A stretch of 64,000 bases of DNA, taken from positions 1 to 64,000 of the forward strand of contig CBFFRP010000119.1 of assembly GCA_965644295.1 (NCBI GenBank), given 5' to 3'. This DNA is from Paraphysomonas bandaiensis (Eukaryota; Chrysophyceae). The notes beneath the pieces are model-generated. The model worked only from the letters and a program-made list of their open reading frames with translations, did not search any database and was not told the DNA's origin. The translations under genes were made by a program, and so were the position numbers. Position 1 is the stretch's first letter, and each line of letters starts with the position of its first letter. Below, piece by piece: positions 1 through 12,774 of the stretch.

Positions 1-870
1 ATCACGTATTGCTCCTACGCCTAGCCAAACCAATCACAGAGGACCCGGTGAAGTTGGAAAAGGTGGACTGGGGTTTTATTCATTGGGGTGCAGAGTATCT
101 GTCCCGCCCCGGCCTTGCTTCACAAGCGGAGAAATTCTTTCCGCAGGACTGTACGAGACTCATGTTGCCGACTGATGAAGATGCCGAGCATCAACTCCTG
201 GTATGGCTATTTCCGGGTCTATTTAATATTCTAAATGCGCTGATCTTAGCAGTGACCACGACCGATTTTAACTTCATCTCCCAGTCTTTCTTTAGCTGCT
301 GGCGTAATTTTCTACCCGGTATATGGCAGTCTGTGCTTATGTCTAACGTTTAATACAAAAATGGTAGGTGTGGTGCAGGAATGCGTCAAGTATCCCCATA
401 TCATGAGGGCACTTAATAGACTTCATGTAAGTATACCAGACGTACTGTGTTCTCTGATATAATTATTTAGAGCGATCTTATGCGGTCTCCTCAAGCAGTC
501 GCAGCATTTGTTGCGAAACTAACGATGGATGCCATGCTCTTGTCGTCTGACCTTATGAGTATGTACTTCAATATTTCAAGTGCGCTAAATTACTTGTGTT
601 AAGTTATGTTTAGGCGATGTAGCTATGTTCTGTTCGGCTTGTGCGAGCTCCCTCTTGCAGAAGCTCAATGTTTCGTCAAATCAACAATCCTGCTGCCTCT
701 ATAGTGAGGACTGATTGTACCCATTGATCGCTTTAGCAGTTGGGAGAAGAAAATTCTGATGGGAACCCCTGAGCATTTCGTCGATGACTTGGCTGAGCTT
801 TTGCTCTTTATTGCAAAAGTATAATATATGTGTCCGGTACGTACATTGTAAAGGTAAGTTTTCAGAACGG
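1..870 (+). pseudogene. UFD2: Truncated ubiquitin chain-elongation factor E4 (UFD2/UBE4 family), 3' part cut by telomere repeats
   Basis: UFD2/UBE4 proteins are U-box E4 enzymes that lengthen ubiquitin chains. Several exons on the + strand fit the UFD2 core in the right order. LLLRLAKPITEDPVKL lies near 9-56, FNFISQSFF near 268-294, a helical stretch with SPQAVAAFVAKLTMDA near 482-535, and EHFVDDLAELLLFIAK near 770-818. The gene enters from the left edge. The last readable exon ends at 818, followed by a plausible intron 819-864 (GTATAA...TTTTCAG). Only six bases of the next exon remain before CCCTAA repeats start at 871. The rest of the core and the C-terminal U-box are therefore missing. 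I could not join every exon in frame around 640-750, so some decay is possible. The family call rests on motif resemblance, not on a search. Confidence 0.65.
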
Positions 871-3800
871 CCTAACCCTAACCCTAACCCTAACCCTAAC
901 CCTAACCCTAACCCTAACCCTAACCCTAACCCTAACCCTAACCCTAACCCTAACCCTAACCCTAACCCTAACCCTAACCCTAACCCTAACCCTAACCCTA
1001 ACCCTAACCCTAACCCTAACCCTAACCCTAACCCTAACCCTAACCCTAACCCTAACCCTAACCCTAACCCTAACCCTAACCCTAACCCTAACCCTAACCC
1101 TAACCCTAACCCTAACCCTAACCCTAACCCTAACCCTAACCCTAACCCTAACCCTAACCCTAACCCTAACCCTAACCCCAACCCTAACCCTAACCCTAAC
1201 CCTAACCCTAACCCTAACCCTAACCCTAACCCTAACCCTAACCCTAACCCTAACCCTAACCCTAACCCTAACCCTAACCCTAACCCTAACCCTAACCCTA
1301 ACCCTAACCCTAACCCTAACCCTAACCCTAACCCTAACCCTAACCCTAACCCTAACCCTAACCCTAACCCTAACCCTAACCCTAACCCTAACCCTAACCC
1401 TAACCCTAACCCTAACCCTAACCCTAACCCTAACCCTAACCCTAACCCTAACCCTAACCCTAACCCTAACCCTAACCCTAACCCTAACCCTAACCCTAAC
1501 CCTAACCCTAACCCTAACCCTAACCCTAACCCTAACCCTAACCCTAACCCTAACCCTAACCCTAACCCTAACCCTAACCCTAACCCTAACCCTAACCCTA
1601 ACCCTAACCCTAACCCTAACCCTAACCCTAACCCTAACCCTAACCCTAACCCTAACCCTAACCCTAACCCTAACCCTAACCCTAACCCTAACCCTAACCC
1701 TAACCCTAACCCTAACCCTAACCCTAACCCTAACCCTAACCCTAACCCTAACCCTAACCCTAACCCTAACCCTAACCCTAACCCTAACCCTAACCCTAAC
1801 CCTAACCCTAACCCTAACCCTAACCCTAACCCTAACCCTAACCCTAACCCTAACCCTAACCCTAACCCTAACCCTAACCCTAACCCTAACCCTAACCCTA
1901 ACCCTAACCCTAACCCTAACCCTAACCCTAACCCTAACCCTAACCCTAACCCTAACCCTAACCCTAACCCTAACCCTAACCCTAACCCTAACCCTAACCC
2001 TAACCCTAACCCTAACCCTAACCCTAACCCTAACCCTAACCCTAACCCTAACCCTAACCCTAACCCTAACCCTAACCCTAACCCTAACCCTAACCCTAAC
2101 CCTAACCCTAACCCTAACCCTAACCCTAACCCTAACCCTAACCCTAACCCTAACCCTAACCCTAACCCTAACCCTAACCCTAACCCTAACCCTAACCCTA
2201 ACCCTAACCCTAACCCTAACCCTAACCCTAACCCTAACCCTAACCCTAACCCTAACCCTAACCCTAACCCTAACCCTAACCCTAACCCTAACCCTAACCC
2301 TAACCCTAACCCTAACCCTAACCCTAACCCTAACCCTAACCCTAACCCTAACCCTAACCCTAACCCTAACCCTAACCCTAACCCTAACCCTAACCCTAAC
2401 CCTAACCCTAACCCTAACCCTAACCCTAACCCTAACCCTAACCCTAACCCTAACCCTAACCCTAACCCTAACCCTAACCCTAACCCTAACCCTAACCCTA
2501 ACCCTAACCCTAACCCTAACCCTAACCCTAACCCTAACCCTAACCCTAACCCTAACCCTAACCCTAACCCTAACCCTAACCCTAACCCTAACCCTAACCC
2601 TAACCCTAACCCTAACCCTAACCCTAACCCTAACCCTAACCCTAACCCTAACCCTAACCCTAACCCTAACCCTAACCCTAACCCTAACCCTAACCCTAAC
2701 CCTAACCCTAACCCTAACCCTAACCCTAACCCTAACCCTAACCCTAACCCTAACCCTAACCCTAACCCTAACCCTAACCCTAACCCTAACCCTAACCCTA
2801 ACCCTAACCCTAACCCTAACCCTAACCCTAACCCTAACCCTAACCCTAACCCTAACCCTAACCCTAACCCTAACCCTAACCCTAACCCTAACCCTAACCC
2901 TAACCCTAACCCTAACCCTAACCCTAACCCTAACCCTAACCCTAACCCTAACCCTAACCCTAACCCTAACCCTAACCCTAACCCTAACCCTAACCCTAAC
3001 CCTAACCCTAACCCTAACCCTAACCCTAACCCTAACCCTAACCCTAACCCTAACCCTAACCCTAACCCTAACCCTAACCCTAACCCTAACCCTAACCCTA
3101 ACCCTAACCCTAACCCTAACCCTAACCCTAACCCTAACCCTAACCCTAACCCTAACCCTAACCCTAACCCTAACCCTAACCCTAACCCTAACCCTAACCC
3201 TAACCCTAACCCTAACCCTAACCCTAACCCTAACCCTAACCCTAACCCTAACCCTAACCCTAACCCTAACCCTAACCCTAACCCTAACCCTAACCCTAAC
3301 CCTAACCCTAACCCTAACCCTAACCCTAACCCTAACCCTAACCCTAACCCTAACCCTAACCCTAACCCTAACCCTAACCCTAACCCTAACCCTAACCCTA
3401 ACCCTAACCCTAACCCTAACCCTAACCCTAACCCTAACCCTAACCCTAACCCTAACCCTAACCCTAACCCTAACCCTAACCCTAACCCTAACCCTAACCC
3501 TAACCCTAACCCTAACCCTAACCCTAACCCTAACCCTAACCCTAACCCTAACCCTAACCCTAACCCTAACCCTAACCCTAACCCTAACCCTAACCCTAAC
3601 CCTAACCCTAACCCTAACCCTAACCCTAACCCTAACCCTAACCCTAACCCTAACCCTAACCCTAACCCTAACCCTAACCCTAACCCTAACCCTAACCCTA
3701 ACCCTAACCCTAACCCTAACCCTAACCCTAACCCTAACCCTAACCCTAACCCTAACCCTAACCCTAACCCTAACCCTAACCCTAACCCTAACCCTAACCC

Positions 3801-4617
3801 TAACCCTAACCCTAACCCTAACCCTAACCCTAACCCTAACCCTAACCCTAACCCTAACCCTAACCCTAACCCTAACCCTAACCCTAACCCTAACCCTAAC
3901 CCTAACCCTAACCCTAACCCTAACCCTAACCCTAACCCTAACCCTAACCCTAACCCTAACCCTAACCCTAACCCTAACCCTAACCCTAACCCTAACCCTA
4001 ACCCTAACCCTAACCCTAACCCTAACCCTAACCCTAACCCTAACCCTAACCCTAACCCTAACCCTAACCCTAACCCTAACCCTAACCCTAACCCTAACCC
4101 TAACCCTAACCCTAACCCTAACCCTAACCCTAACCCTAACCCTAACCCTAACCCTAACCCTAACCCTAACCCTAACCCTAACCCTAACCCTAACCCTAAC
4201 CCTAACCCTAACCCTAACCCTAACCCTAACCCTAACCCTAACCCTAACCCTAACCCTAACCCTAACCCTAACCCTAACCCTAACCCTAACCCTAACCCTA
4301 ACCCTAACCCTAACCCTAACCCTAACCCTAACCCTAACCCTAACCCTAACCCTAACCCTAACCCTAACCCTAACCCTAACCCTAACCCTAACCCTAACCC
4401 TAACCCTAACCCTAACCCTAACCCTAACCCTAACCCTAACCCTAACCCTAACCCTAACCCTAACCCTAACCCTAACCCTAACCCTAACCCTAACCCTAAC
4501 CCTAACCCTAACCCTAACCCTAACCCTAACCCTAACCCTAACCCTAACCCTAACCCTAACCCTAACCCTAACCCTAACCCTAACCCTAACCCTAACCCTA
4601 ACCCTAACCCTAACCCT
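871..4617. repeat. Long telomere-type array, (CCCTAA)n, about 624 units
   Basis: The array is 3747 bp of uninterrupted CCCTAA hexamers with a single visible variant, C instead of T at 1179. On the + strand the C-rich orientation is that of a left chromosome end, so the array belongs as a telomere to the DNA on its right. The very long open frames through it (PN, TL, RV and GL dipeptide repeats) come from the hexamer and are not genes. Confidence 0.98.
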
Positions 4618-5468
4618 GTTATATATAGGTATATATGTGTATATATGAAGTATATATTGACTTACTATGAAGTGTGTATATGTTATATATATGTTATATA
4701 TAAATGAAGTCAAAAATGAAGTGTTTGTAAGTCAAAAATTGACATACTTTGAAGTGTGATGCTTCTGATATTCTTTGGGTTTTCGCTGGGGTTAGGTTGG
4801 GGTTAGGGTTGGGGCTAAGGTTAGGGTAGGGTATATGATATCTCAAGAACTATGACGAGTTAATAAAAAGTAAACGTATCAGTAAATTCAGCGTACCCAT
4901 ATTATTCTTGTAAAAACCTATGACCTTCACCTATAAAGCTTTTTATAAAAAGTTAGGAGCTCACACCTCTATCTAACCTTAACCGCACCCCATAAAAATA
5001 ATATCTCTGGAACTACGGGGTAATAAAAATTAAAAAATATATCAGTAAACGCAGAATACCCACATTACTCTAGTAATAAAATACGACCTTTGCCTAAAAA
5101 AATTATTCTCATAAGTTATGAGCTCAAAACGCTCACAGAGCCGTATTCACTGTATTCTATGTATTCTATATCAAGAATAATGCGCGATGGTAAACTTACT
5201 TTTTTTGATTGGCTTAAATTTGATTGTTAAACAGATCCACACCTCAAATGGGTAAGGAGCTATCGGGGGACAGCGTATAACCCTAACCCTAACCCTAACC
5301 CTAATCGAATAGTTTGAGAACAGATCTCTTATTAAACGCTTAGGCTAGCTACAATTCTTACTTGTTCCATGATATGGAGGAATTAAATCTGCTATTGACT
5401 ACATAAAAAACATCTTGTCAGCACAAATTCGGAAATTGACGCCCCTAGAGTGTGAATAATACTAATAC
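4618..5468. other. Subtelomere-like AT-rich stretch without genes
   Basis: No coding sequence is visible. The stretch begins with TATATA-rich sequence. At about 4789-4832 it carries a degenerate G-strand tract (GGGGTTAGG, GGGTTAGGG, GGTTAGGGTAGGG) in the orientation opposite to the big array. At 5278-5304 there is a perfect short CCCTAA tract of about four units. Two partly similar segments, near 4835-4925 and 5000-5095, share wording such as taataaaa and atcagtaaa, which suggests an old internal duplication. Confidence 0.7.
5278..5304. repeat. Short interstitial CCCTAA tract
   Basis: About four and a half perfect CCCTAA units sit 660 bp inward from the long array, in the same orientation. 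Such tracts are common in subtelomeres. Confidence 0.9.
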
Positions 5469-8400
5469 TTATGTAGGAGGGCGGCCTCTGCAGCGGCAAT
5501 TGCACCCATTCACACCACATATGTTATGTACTTCAAACCAGCTGTCCATACACCCGGCATGACCACCTGCATACCCGATGCTTAATGCAATAAAAGTATC
5601 TCAACAACATACCATGCTTGCAATGTTGACACCACATGAACCATTTCCCAAATTCCAGCACATTATGATTCAGTTCAGCACCATGTCTGAGAACGTCATC
5701 AGCCTCCAGAGATAGCAATGATGCGGCTTGTGCAGGGGATGATGGGGCCGCTCTGCGGGCAAGAGCGGACTTTACTTCACACTGAGGATTGACTAATCCC
5801 ATGTACGACAAACAGATGTAGCACTTCGGGAGAGGTCGCTTACATTGAGGGCAGCAATGCATAATTGGCTTTTGTCTGTATACATAATTAGCAACAGTCA
5901 GAGCAGAGGTGTCGCCATGATTACTTTCGAAGCCACGCTGATGTTTGCCACTGGTGCTGTTTCTGCATTGCATCCACTGGCAGCGACGAACTGTTGCAAT
6001 CAACTTAATGAGTTGGAAGAGATCTATAATCAGATGTCTACGTACCTGCAGTAATAACATCTCAAGAAGATATGCGGCGAGTCGTTATGAGGAGGCATCT
6101 TGTAGCACAGCCTGCGTAGAGCAAAGACTCAGACACTCATAGGTCATCATATTCACAGACCTAGCAGTACTGGAACTCGGCCCTTCAGCCCCAGACTCTG
6201 TTGCACGAGACCCCATGGGAGCGAGGCGATGGTTTGGAACCACACGATTTCCCGCATCCAACTTTGAATCAGCTCTGGTGTGTGACTGATACTGCCGAAA
6301 GCGATAACCTGTACCGACAATGAATAAACAGAGCACGCGAGTCCTGAATTTTTCTTACCCAGTTCGACGTCCAGAGCAGCTCTTTCCATGAAGAACTGAT
6401 TTGCACAAAAGATCAAGCTTTAGCGCAAATGACGATTTCAAAAGTATACCTGCCATCGATTAAGCAAATGACGATACTCCTGTAAAAATTGTTTTTCCAT
6501 CCTTCCAATCCGTCCTTGCGAATATTAAATGTTAACGTAAACAACGGTAGCCTCATATACACCAACCAGAAACAGCCTCCTCATCACCTCGCCCATCTCC
6601 CTTATGAAGAGAAGGGAACCTTGCTACGAGAAGAGCTGCAGTCTGAATGTCACTCCTGTGCAAGTGTGACATTATGAGCAAATTGTATGGACATATCCAA
6701 CCTCATGTCGACGTATCGTTGCAGCAATTCAAAGCCTCCTTGTGTATTCAGCCCGGTGATAACCAGTCCCTCTATATTTCCTTGAGCCTACGCAGGGTCA
6801 AAGACACGTACAAGATTAAGCAAGTCATTCACAATTACCATGCACTCCTCTTCCAGCTGTCGGAGAAATACATACATCTGCATCGTGGCATCAATAACAA
6901 GTTCGTCGAATATGATGTAGCAGCTTAAACCTCATTAAGTGAGAGATATGTACAAGAAAAAGCAACTCTGTCTTCAAAGGCGATGTTTTCATCTTGCAGT
7001 AAGGAGTATCTGACGGAATAAATCAGCGCACGTCTACATAAAGCGCATTTATTATATACCTGGCCTGTCCATCTGAGGCATTATCTTTATCTTTTGGGCC
7101 ATTTAGTGCCTCCAACAAGAACTGACATGCTGCATATAGATAGGCCGCAGATCGCCTAGGAGTCCACACAATAACATAGGAGGAAAAAATACAAAACTAT
7201 ATCATACCTCTTGGTCATGCGAAGTTGTTCTAAAACACTCGCACACATAGATGACCACATATTCCTTTCCCTATAGAACACTAACGTCCAGACTTAATAC
7301 ATATATGCAAATTACGTGATGTCGTTGCCGTCTTCGTCATCATCGTGCAGAAGAGATATCTTCTATAACGTCTTTAACGCAGCCAAAGCGGTTACAGCAG
7401 CACAATACCCACCTCTTCCTTTTTAGCATTCCTAGCACTTCCATACCCTGCGATGCACATAGCCACCAGCGATAGAAGTTGTATATATTCTGAGATGATT
7501 CAAAATTCAATGACAATACATGATAGCGATAACTAGGGGCGTACCAGGTGTAAGGGCGTCAATATACCGCTCTCCGCTGCACTCAACTCCACCTTCAGCG
7601 TCGTCATTATCACTGTCGTGCACCGAGCTGCTGGCCGCTATTGTTCGCTGAAGAACCTTAACTGCGAGGGCTGTGTCGCCGTGCCAGAGCGCAAGGGCAG
7701 CAGCTCTCTCAAAATTTTCTGTGTGGTACAGCTATGAGCATGAAGCACACATACAGTCTAGTGCGAGTACCAATGGCTTCCGATTCATGAACAACATCAG
7801 AGAGGCGAGCAGCCTCTGCGTGCTCTTCCAGTCGATTTTCGTCTTTAGATGAATCAGGCTTGCTCGCCGTGCGCCTAGACTTTGAACTGATTGTTTTCTT
7901 TGTACTGTGGTCTCCTACACCATGTAGAGCTGCCCAACCGCAAAGTAGTCTTTCTCATCGTCAGAGCATAATATAGCACTAAATAGACACTCACCTTCCT
8001 ACGCTTCTTCTGTAGGAAATATACACCGAGCATCCCAGATGAGGGTGGGTCAGAATATTTTGTGCTCCCTCCCCAGAGACCTCCACTGTTAGCACCAGAG
8101 AAATAAAGGTACATAGGGTGCAATGTTGCCGGGGAGTCACCTGATAGCTTTTCATCGCTGCTTGCTGCGGTACTGTTACCCATAAGCAGCTGCAATATAC
8201 CACAGTTCTCTAAATTGAACGAATCGTCTTTGATATGAAGGCATTCCACTCTGTCGACCCAACTCCATGCCCGCAACAATTGAATAGTGGCTCCTGCGGC
8301 AACTGAGGTGGGGTCAAATGTATCCAACTCGTCTTGTAACGTCTGCCGACAATACAAAATTGAACAAGCAGAGAGATGGATTGACAATCAGACCTGAAGA

Positions 8401-10190
8401 TTTTTGCCACTATCGATTGAATACCCAGCCGCACATCGCGATCTCATCGCCTGGTCGATATCGAACACATCCACTCCGGTGCAGTGGTCCTGACATGTAG
8501 AGAACGGAGTCGCTGATTGCTCGCGATGTGGTGAGCCCTGCCCTTGTGAAGACGGGGGAGTGGCTAGAGTCAAGCACTGTCCTTGACCATACAACTGCGA
8601 CATTTTGTTATACAATGCAGGGAGTATATTGTATCTTACCATTGTGTCAAGAGCGCCGACAGCGGCAGGTTGACGCTCAACAACAGCTACATCCATAAAC
8701 TCCATAGCACCATTAGCGACGAGTAGCCTGTTGCATAGTACATCCTCCGGAGTTTGTGCAACAGATGAAATAGACTGAATGCTTTGATTATCACCCATAA
8801 GAAGGTGTATCTTGTCATCTGCGTGGTGTCCTGGGCCTGATATGTCCCCATCACCATCCATGTCCAGCCCACCATGAGATACTCCGCCCATGTCCCCATC
8901 CCCTGCACCGCCTCCTGTCCCAGCTGCAGTGCTTCCCTGCCAGGAAAGATGCTTTACCCCCCCTGGCATATTTATCGTGAAAATTGGCACTCTGGACACC
9001 ACATCGATGTGGGAGTGGCGGGCGCTGGATGAAAGAAGACATTGTCAAAGCATTACGTCGGCACCGATGTGAGTATACCACCTGTAGAAAGAGACGTAAT
9101 CCCTCTGACTGGTGCCAACAGCAAGAACGTTAGCTCGAACCGGAGAATACTCGACGGCAGTGACGTACGACTGTGCGTTGGATCAGAAAAGGCATACTAT
9201 ACAACACCTCTTAGCTTACCGACGAAGTAGTCCGTTCCTGCATAGGTCCTGACCCTACTGTCTCATGGGGGTGAATGCTGAATAAGGGTGCTTCCTTTGA
9301 CTTTTCTAGCTTTCTCATATCCCAAATCTAGAGCACGCATAGAACATATAACACCACAGGGCAAGTCACGCAGCGTGGAGTACCTTCACAGGCTCCCCAC
9401 TTAGGTCAGAGAAGGTTGCAATCAGGTTGCAGTTGAATGGGTCCGATCTGATTCCTTTTACTTTCTTCGACAATCGCGTTGTTGTATGTGTGTGTGCCAT
9501 GCACGTCATTGCATTTTGATTTCCCTGGCGCAGGTCGTATATATTCAGCACACCCTTATCACCCCCCACAGCTATTAGCTGGGAGTGCTGTGGAACCCAG
9601 CAGAGAGATATCACAGACTCACTGGAACTGCAAACAAATAAGTTGCAACGGGTACATGCTGCAGAATACTCACAATGTGTATAACACAGGAAACTCTCCA
9701 CTGTCATGTCCACTTGAACCACCAGCTTCCAAGTCGTAAATAACAGCACAGTTCTCCCTGCCACAAAAAAGATTACTTAAGTTTAAGCATTAAGTGTTCG
9801 ATACTTTCTTAGTTTGTCAAAACCAGTGGCCAACTGCCCTTGAATTTGAGTGTTCCAAGCAATCTCAGTGCACTGTCTGGTGTGATATTTTTTTGGTTCT
9901 CGAATAGCATGCGCTACTAGTTCATCCTTTGCCCAGTCGAGTACATACACCGCCCCTGAGGAACACCCGTACGCAAGAACTTGCGATTTGGATATATGCT
10001 GATACCATGAGAGGGTAGTGACCTGTGTGGTGACTTCTGCAACAAAATTATACGACTTGGACAGGTGGGCCTCGCGCTTAGTGTGAGATTGAGTGACATC
10101 GAAGAGCTTGAGCTTGGAGTCGTATGCAATAAAACTAGAATGAAAAGGATTCCATTTGACAATACTATTCGTTATCAGCGGCAGTGACAT
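5469..10190 (-). CDS. MIOS: MIOS-like GATOR2 subunit (WD40 + alpha-solenoid + C-terminal zinc domain), many introns
   Basis: MIOS (Sea4 in yeast) is part of GATOR2, which relays amino-acid sufficiency to TORC1 at the lysosome or vacuole. The N-terminal WD40 part starts at ATG 10190. It has HTRQCTEIAWN and GFDKLRK near 9830-9870, SVISLCWVPQHSQLIAVGG near 9590, IWDMRKLEK near 9310, and a further blade near 9090-9185. The middle solenoid shows ERAAALALWHGDTALAVKV near 7700, VITGLNTQGGFELLQRYVD near 6740, and LLNRWQ/FFMERAALDVEL near 6375-6460. The C-terminus carries the MIOS zinc domain: CPQCKRPLPKCYICL near 5850, WCQHCKHGG split by a 46 bp intron near 5610, and GCNCRC just before the stop at 5469. 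More than ten introns of about 45-60 bp interrupt it. Long low-complexity loops (G/D-rich near 8880) are inserted in the WD40 half. Exact exon edges are only partly resolved. Confidence 0.9.
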
Positions 10191-10540
10191 TGTCTTGATG
10201 TGTGAGAGCAGATACGACTCTGACGAAATGATCGACTTCTCTGGGAACTCACTGCATGTCTACGCTACATGTTGCAGAAGATCATTTATATGTATCTCAT
10301 GTGTAGAGCTCCGTATACCGATATACTGTATATGGCACAGCAGTGCTCGGTATATTATACTGTGGATATACGGTATACCGTATACATACCCACCTGCAGC
10401 AGTGAATCTGCCTGTAGTTTGGAGTCTGTTTTTTTTATACTGCTGCATATTTGAAATTTAACACTGACAGAACAGACCCGCTGCATCACAGCCTGCTATA
10501 CAGTGAGAAAGCATTGGTTCTTTTGGGTGCGCTGATAGAG
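10191..10540. promoter_or_regulatory. Shared divergent promoter between MIOS and the coiled-coil gene
   Basis: The 350 bp gap lies between two divergent start codons. It contains GCACAGCAGTGC at 10335-10346, CTGCAGCAGTGA at 10393-10404, TACTGCTGCA near 10438, and a GTATAC-rich palindromic stretch near 10350-10386 (CGGTATACCGTATAC). The same motifs recur in other divergent gaps of the window. Confidence 0.5.
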
Positions 10541-12014
10541 ATGGATCGAAGTGTGAATTTGAGAGGGATGATCCATCTGAATCAGGTGTGTGTGTGTGTG
10601 CATGTATTGGTGTGTGTCTGAGGGGTGCAGGTCGAGGATCTTCTCTCAGAGATACTCACACGACTAAACGGACAAGAAGATTCTATTGAGCGTATATCGA
10701 TGAAGCTGCAGAACATGATGAGTCTGGATGTGGCAGAGAAGTATTGACTATGTTAACAGCGTGCACATCTCTCATGTAAGCACTGCACAGGAGCATTGGC
10801 AACCTCGAAGACGCAGTGCGGCTACTGTCGAATAGAATCGACTCCTTGAGGCAGTCATGTACAGTTCGTTTGAATGGAAAAATGTTAGTCTGTAATTCCC
10901 TTATGACTGCTATTATGATTCACATTGTACAGAGTGTCAGCGTCTGATCTGTCAGCACAAAACAACATGAAATTAGTGGAATTAGAGGGCGTACTTTCAT
11001 CATGTGCTCGCTCAGACTATGTGAAGACTAGGTTGGCAGAGTTGACCAATCAACATGTGACTGACCTACAGGAGCTCGAGTCCCGATGTGCCTCTGCGGA
11101 GACAGCCCGTAGCCTAGTAATTGGACTTCGAGAGTGTAGCGCCCGCGTCTCTCGTCTTGAAGAAGCCTTGTCCCAGAAGATGGAAAGGAGTGAGATAAGA
11201 CATGTGGAATCTCTGGTGTCAAATCTTGAGAGTTACTCCGAGTTCAAGGAGTATATGCTTACTCGTGTGTCTGACCTTGAAACCGGTTCCCAGTCTTTAC
11301 TGTGTCAGATCCAGAAGCAAACTCAAGCTCTCTCAGCGTTAGACGACCAGTTCGTATCTGTTACTGGTAAGTGCGACTCTGCTCGGAAGCGGACTCAGGA
11401 GCGGGTGGAAGAAGTTGCGGAAGAGGTTAGTCGTCAGGGCCGCTTCTTACGTTCCTCCTGTGCGCGGGTAGAGGATGTAAGGGATCTAGAAGAGTGGAAG
11501 CAGACAGCAGCAGTAGAGGCGGAAGACAGGCGAGTTGAGATCGCAGAGGTTCGCTCACAAATACAAACATTAAGTACTGTGTTAGAGAGTAAGGCTGAAA
11601 GCGATGAAGTTCGCAAGGTATTCTTACGGAGAGACGACTTCGGAGAGGTGGTACGTGCTCTAGGAAGTGACTTAGACGGTCGGGCGACACAAAATGATCT
11701 ACTGGGGGCTATGGATCAAATCGCGGTAAGGAGATTTTACATTTCTATGCTAGTTGTGCTAACTTTTTGTGCAGAATATAAGAAACTCTCTCCAGCAACA
11801 AGAATCACAACTGCGAGTGGCGATGAGGTTTGTGGACTGGTTCACGCAGAGAGGGGACACATACGAGTACAACATGCGCATCATCGACAAACATCTCAAG
11901 GGACTTGCCTCATCCGCTATCTCTCAAAGTAAATCTGAACCATATGCTGGTAAGGTTCGGCATATTCCGTTGGATGAATTGCTGAAACAAAACAAAGGCA
12001 GCGAGAAAACGTGA
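10541..12014 (+). CDS. Coiled-coil protein of unknown function
   Basis: I do not recognise this gene. A likely first exon starts with ATG at 10541. Small exons near 10630-10740 and 10790-10860 lead into a long exon from about 10930. An intron at about 11729-11774 (GTAAGG...TGTGCAG) precedes the last exon, which ends in a stop at 12014. Nearly the whole protein is charged heptad-like helix rich in E, R, L, S and Q, for example VSNLESYSEFKEYMLTRVSD, so a coiled coil is expected. The C-terminus (RFVDWFTQRGDTYEYNMRII) looks like a short conserved tail. An AATAAA lies at about 12149. It is divergent to MIOS with a 350 bp gap. A cytoskeletal or centriolar role is possible, but nothing in the sequence proves it. 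Confidence 0.7.
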
Positions 12015-12182
12015 TATTATTGTCCTTTGTAGATGCATGTATTCAATATGCAGTGTCAATTTGCGAAACAACTGTGAAATATTGTAATCGACCGAAACCC
12101 TTTCTGACACTTTAACAGCTACCAACAACTAGTTACATCTTTCGATTTAATAAACCCGTTAGTCTTGGCAGTGTTTCTCAGT

Positions 12183-12684
12183 AGTAAATGTCTTGTTATT
12201 AGCAATAGACGCTTAAGAGTCAGAACTTATTTAGCATTGCAATTTAACAAACTAGTGCTTAACTCTGGTATCCTATTATTTAACGCTACCAAAGCTGCTT
12301 ATGCGTCACCGCAAGCACCAAGGTGCAACCACTTTCGCTCTATCACTCAAATAAAACGCAGTGAGCAAGCAGAATATTGATATCTGCCTGACATCTGCTG
12401 ACTTCAGGATTTTGGAGTCCTTAAGGTGAACAACCCGGATACTTGACTTCAACAGGCAGCCCAATATCCCGGATGCCCTTGAGGTAGGCCCATTTTCCCG
12501 GATGCCAGTTTATTCGTCAGAGCAAAAAAGCGTCTTCACAAGAGACACTTCTATAAGTGTCCATTCGGCTATGAGTATGCATTATGGTATATGCGGCTCA
12601 CGTAAGTTTCCCGGAGAAATATCCCCGGTACTTATCCCCCGGACCACCGTCACGAAAAGGTGCGATTCCGACTTTGCTTTTTAG
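12183..12684 (+). repeat. Dispersed ~500 bp repeat family, copy 1 (diverged)
   Basis: It starts near TTATTAGCAATAGACGCTTAA and ends near AAAGGTGCGATTCCGACTTT. It shares long diverged stretches with 59982-60488 (the most complete copy) and with the inverted copies at 22.5-23.6 kb and 53 kb. No coding capacity is visible. Confidence 0.8.
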
Positions 12685-12774
12685 CAAGCCTGATAGAGTG
12701 GGGCTGTGGTTTGCCCTACTTGTTGCATATTATGTGGACAAAGATGTCGATACATGTATTGCTGGCCATTGACT

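Noticed and set aside
871-4617. CRISPR-like array
   Set aside because: There are no unique spacers; it is a simple hexamer tandem repeat in eukaryotic DNA.
784-4713. Very long open frames of 1270-1307 codons through the telomere array
   Set aside because: They are dipeptide repeats (PN, TL, RV, GL) produced by the stop-free CCCTAA hexamer, on both strands and in several frames.
6489-6928. Plus-strand open frames inside MIOS
   Set aside because: The minus strand here encodes conserved MIOS segments (VITGLNTQGGFELLQRYVD), so these are shadows.
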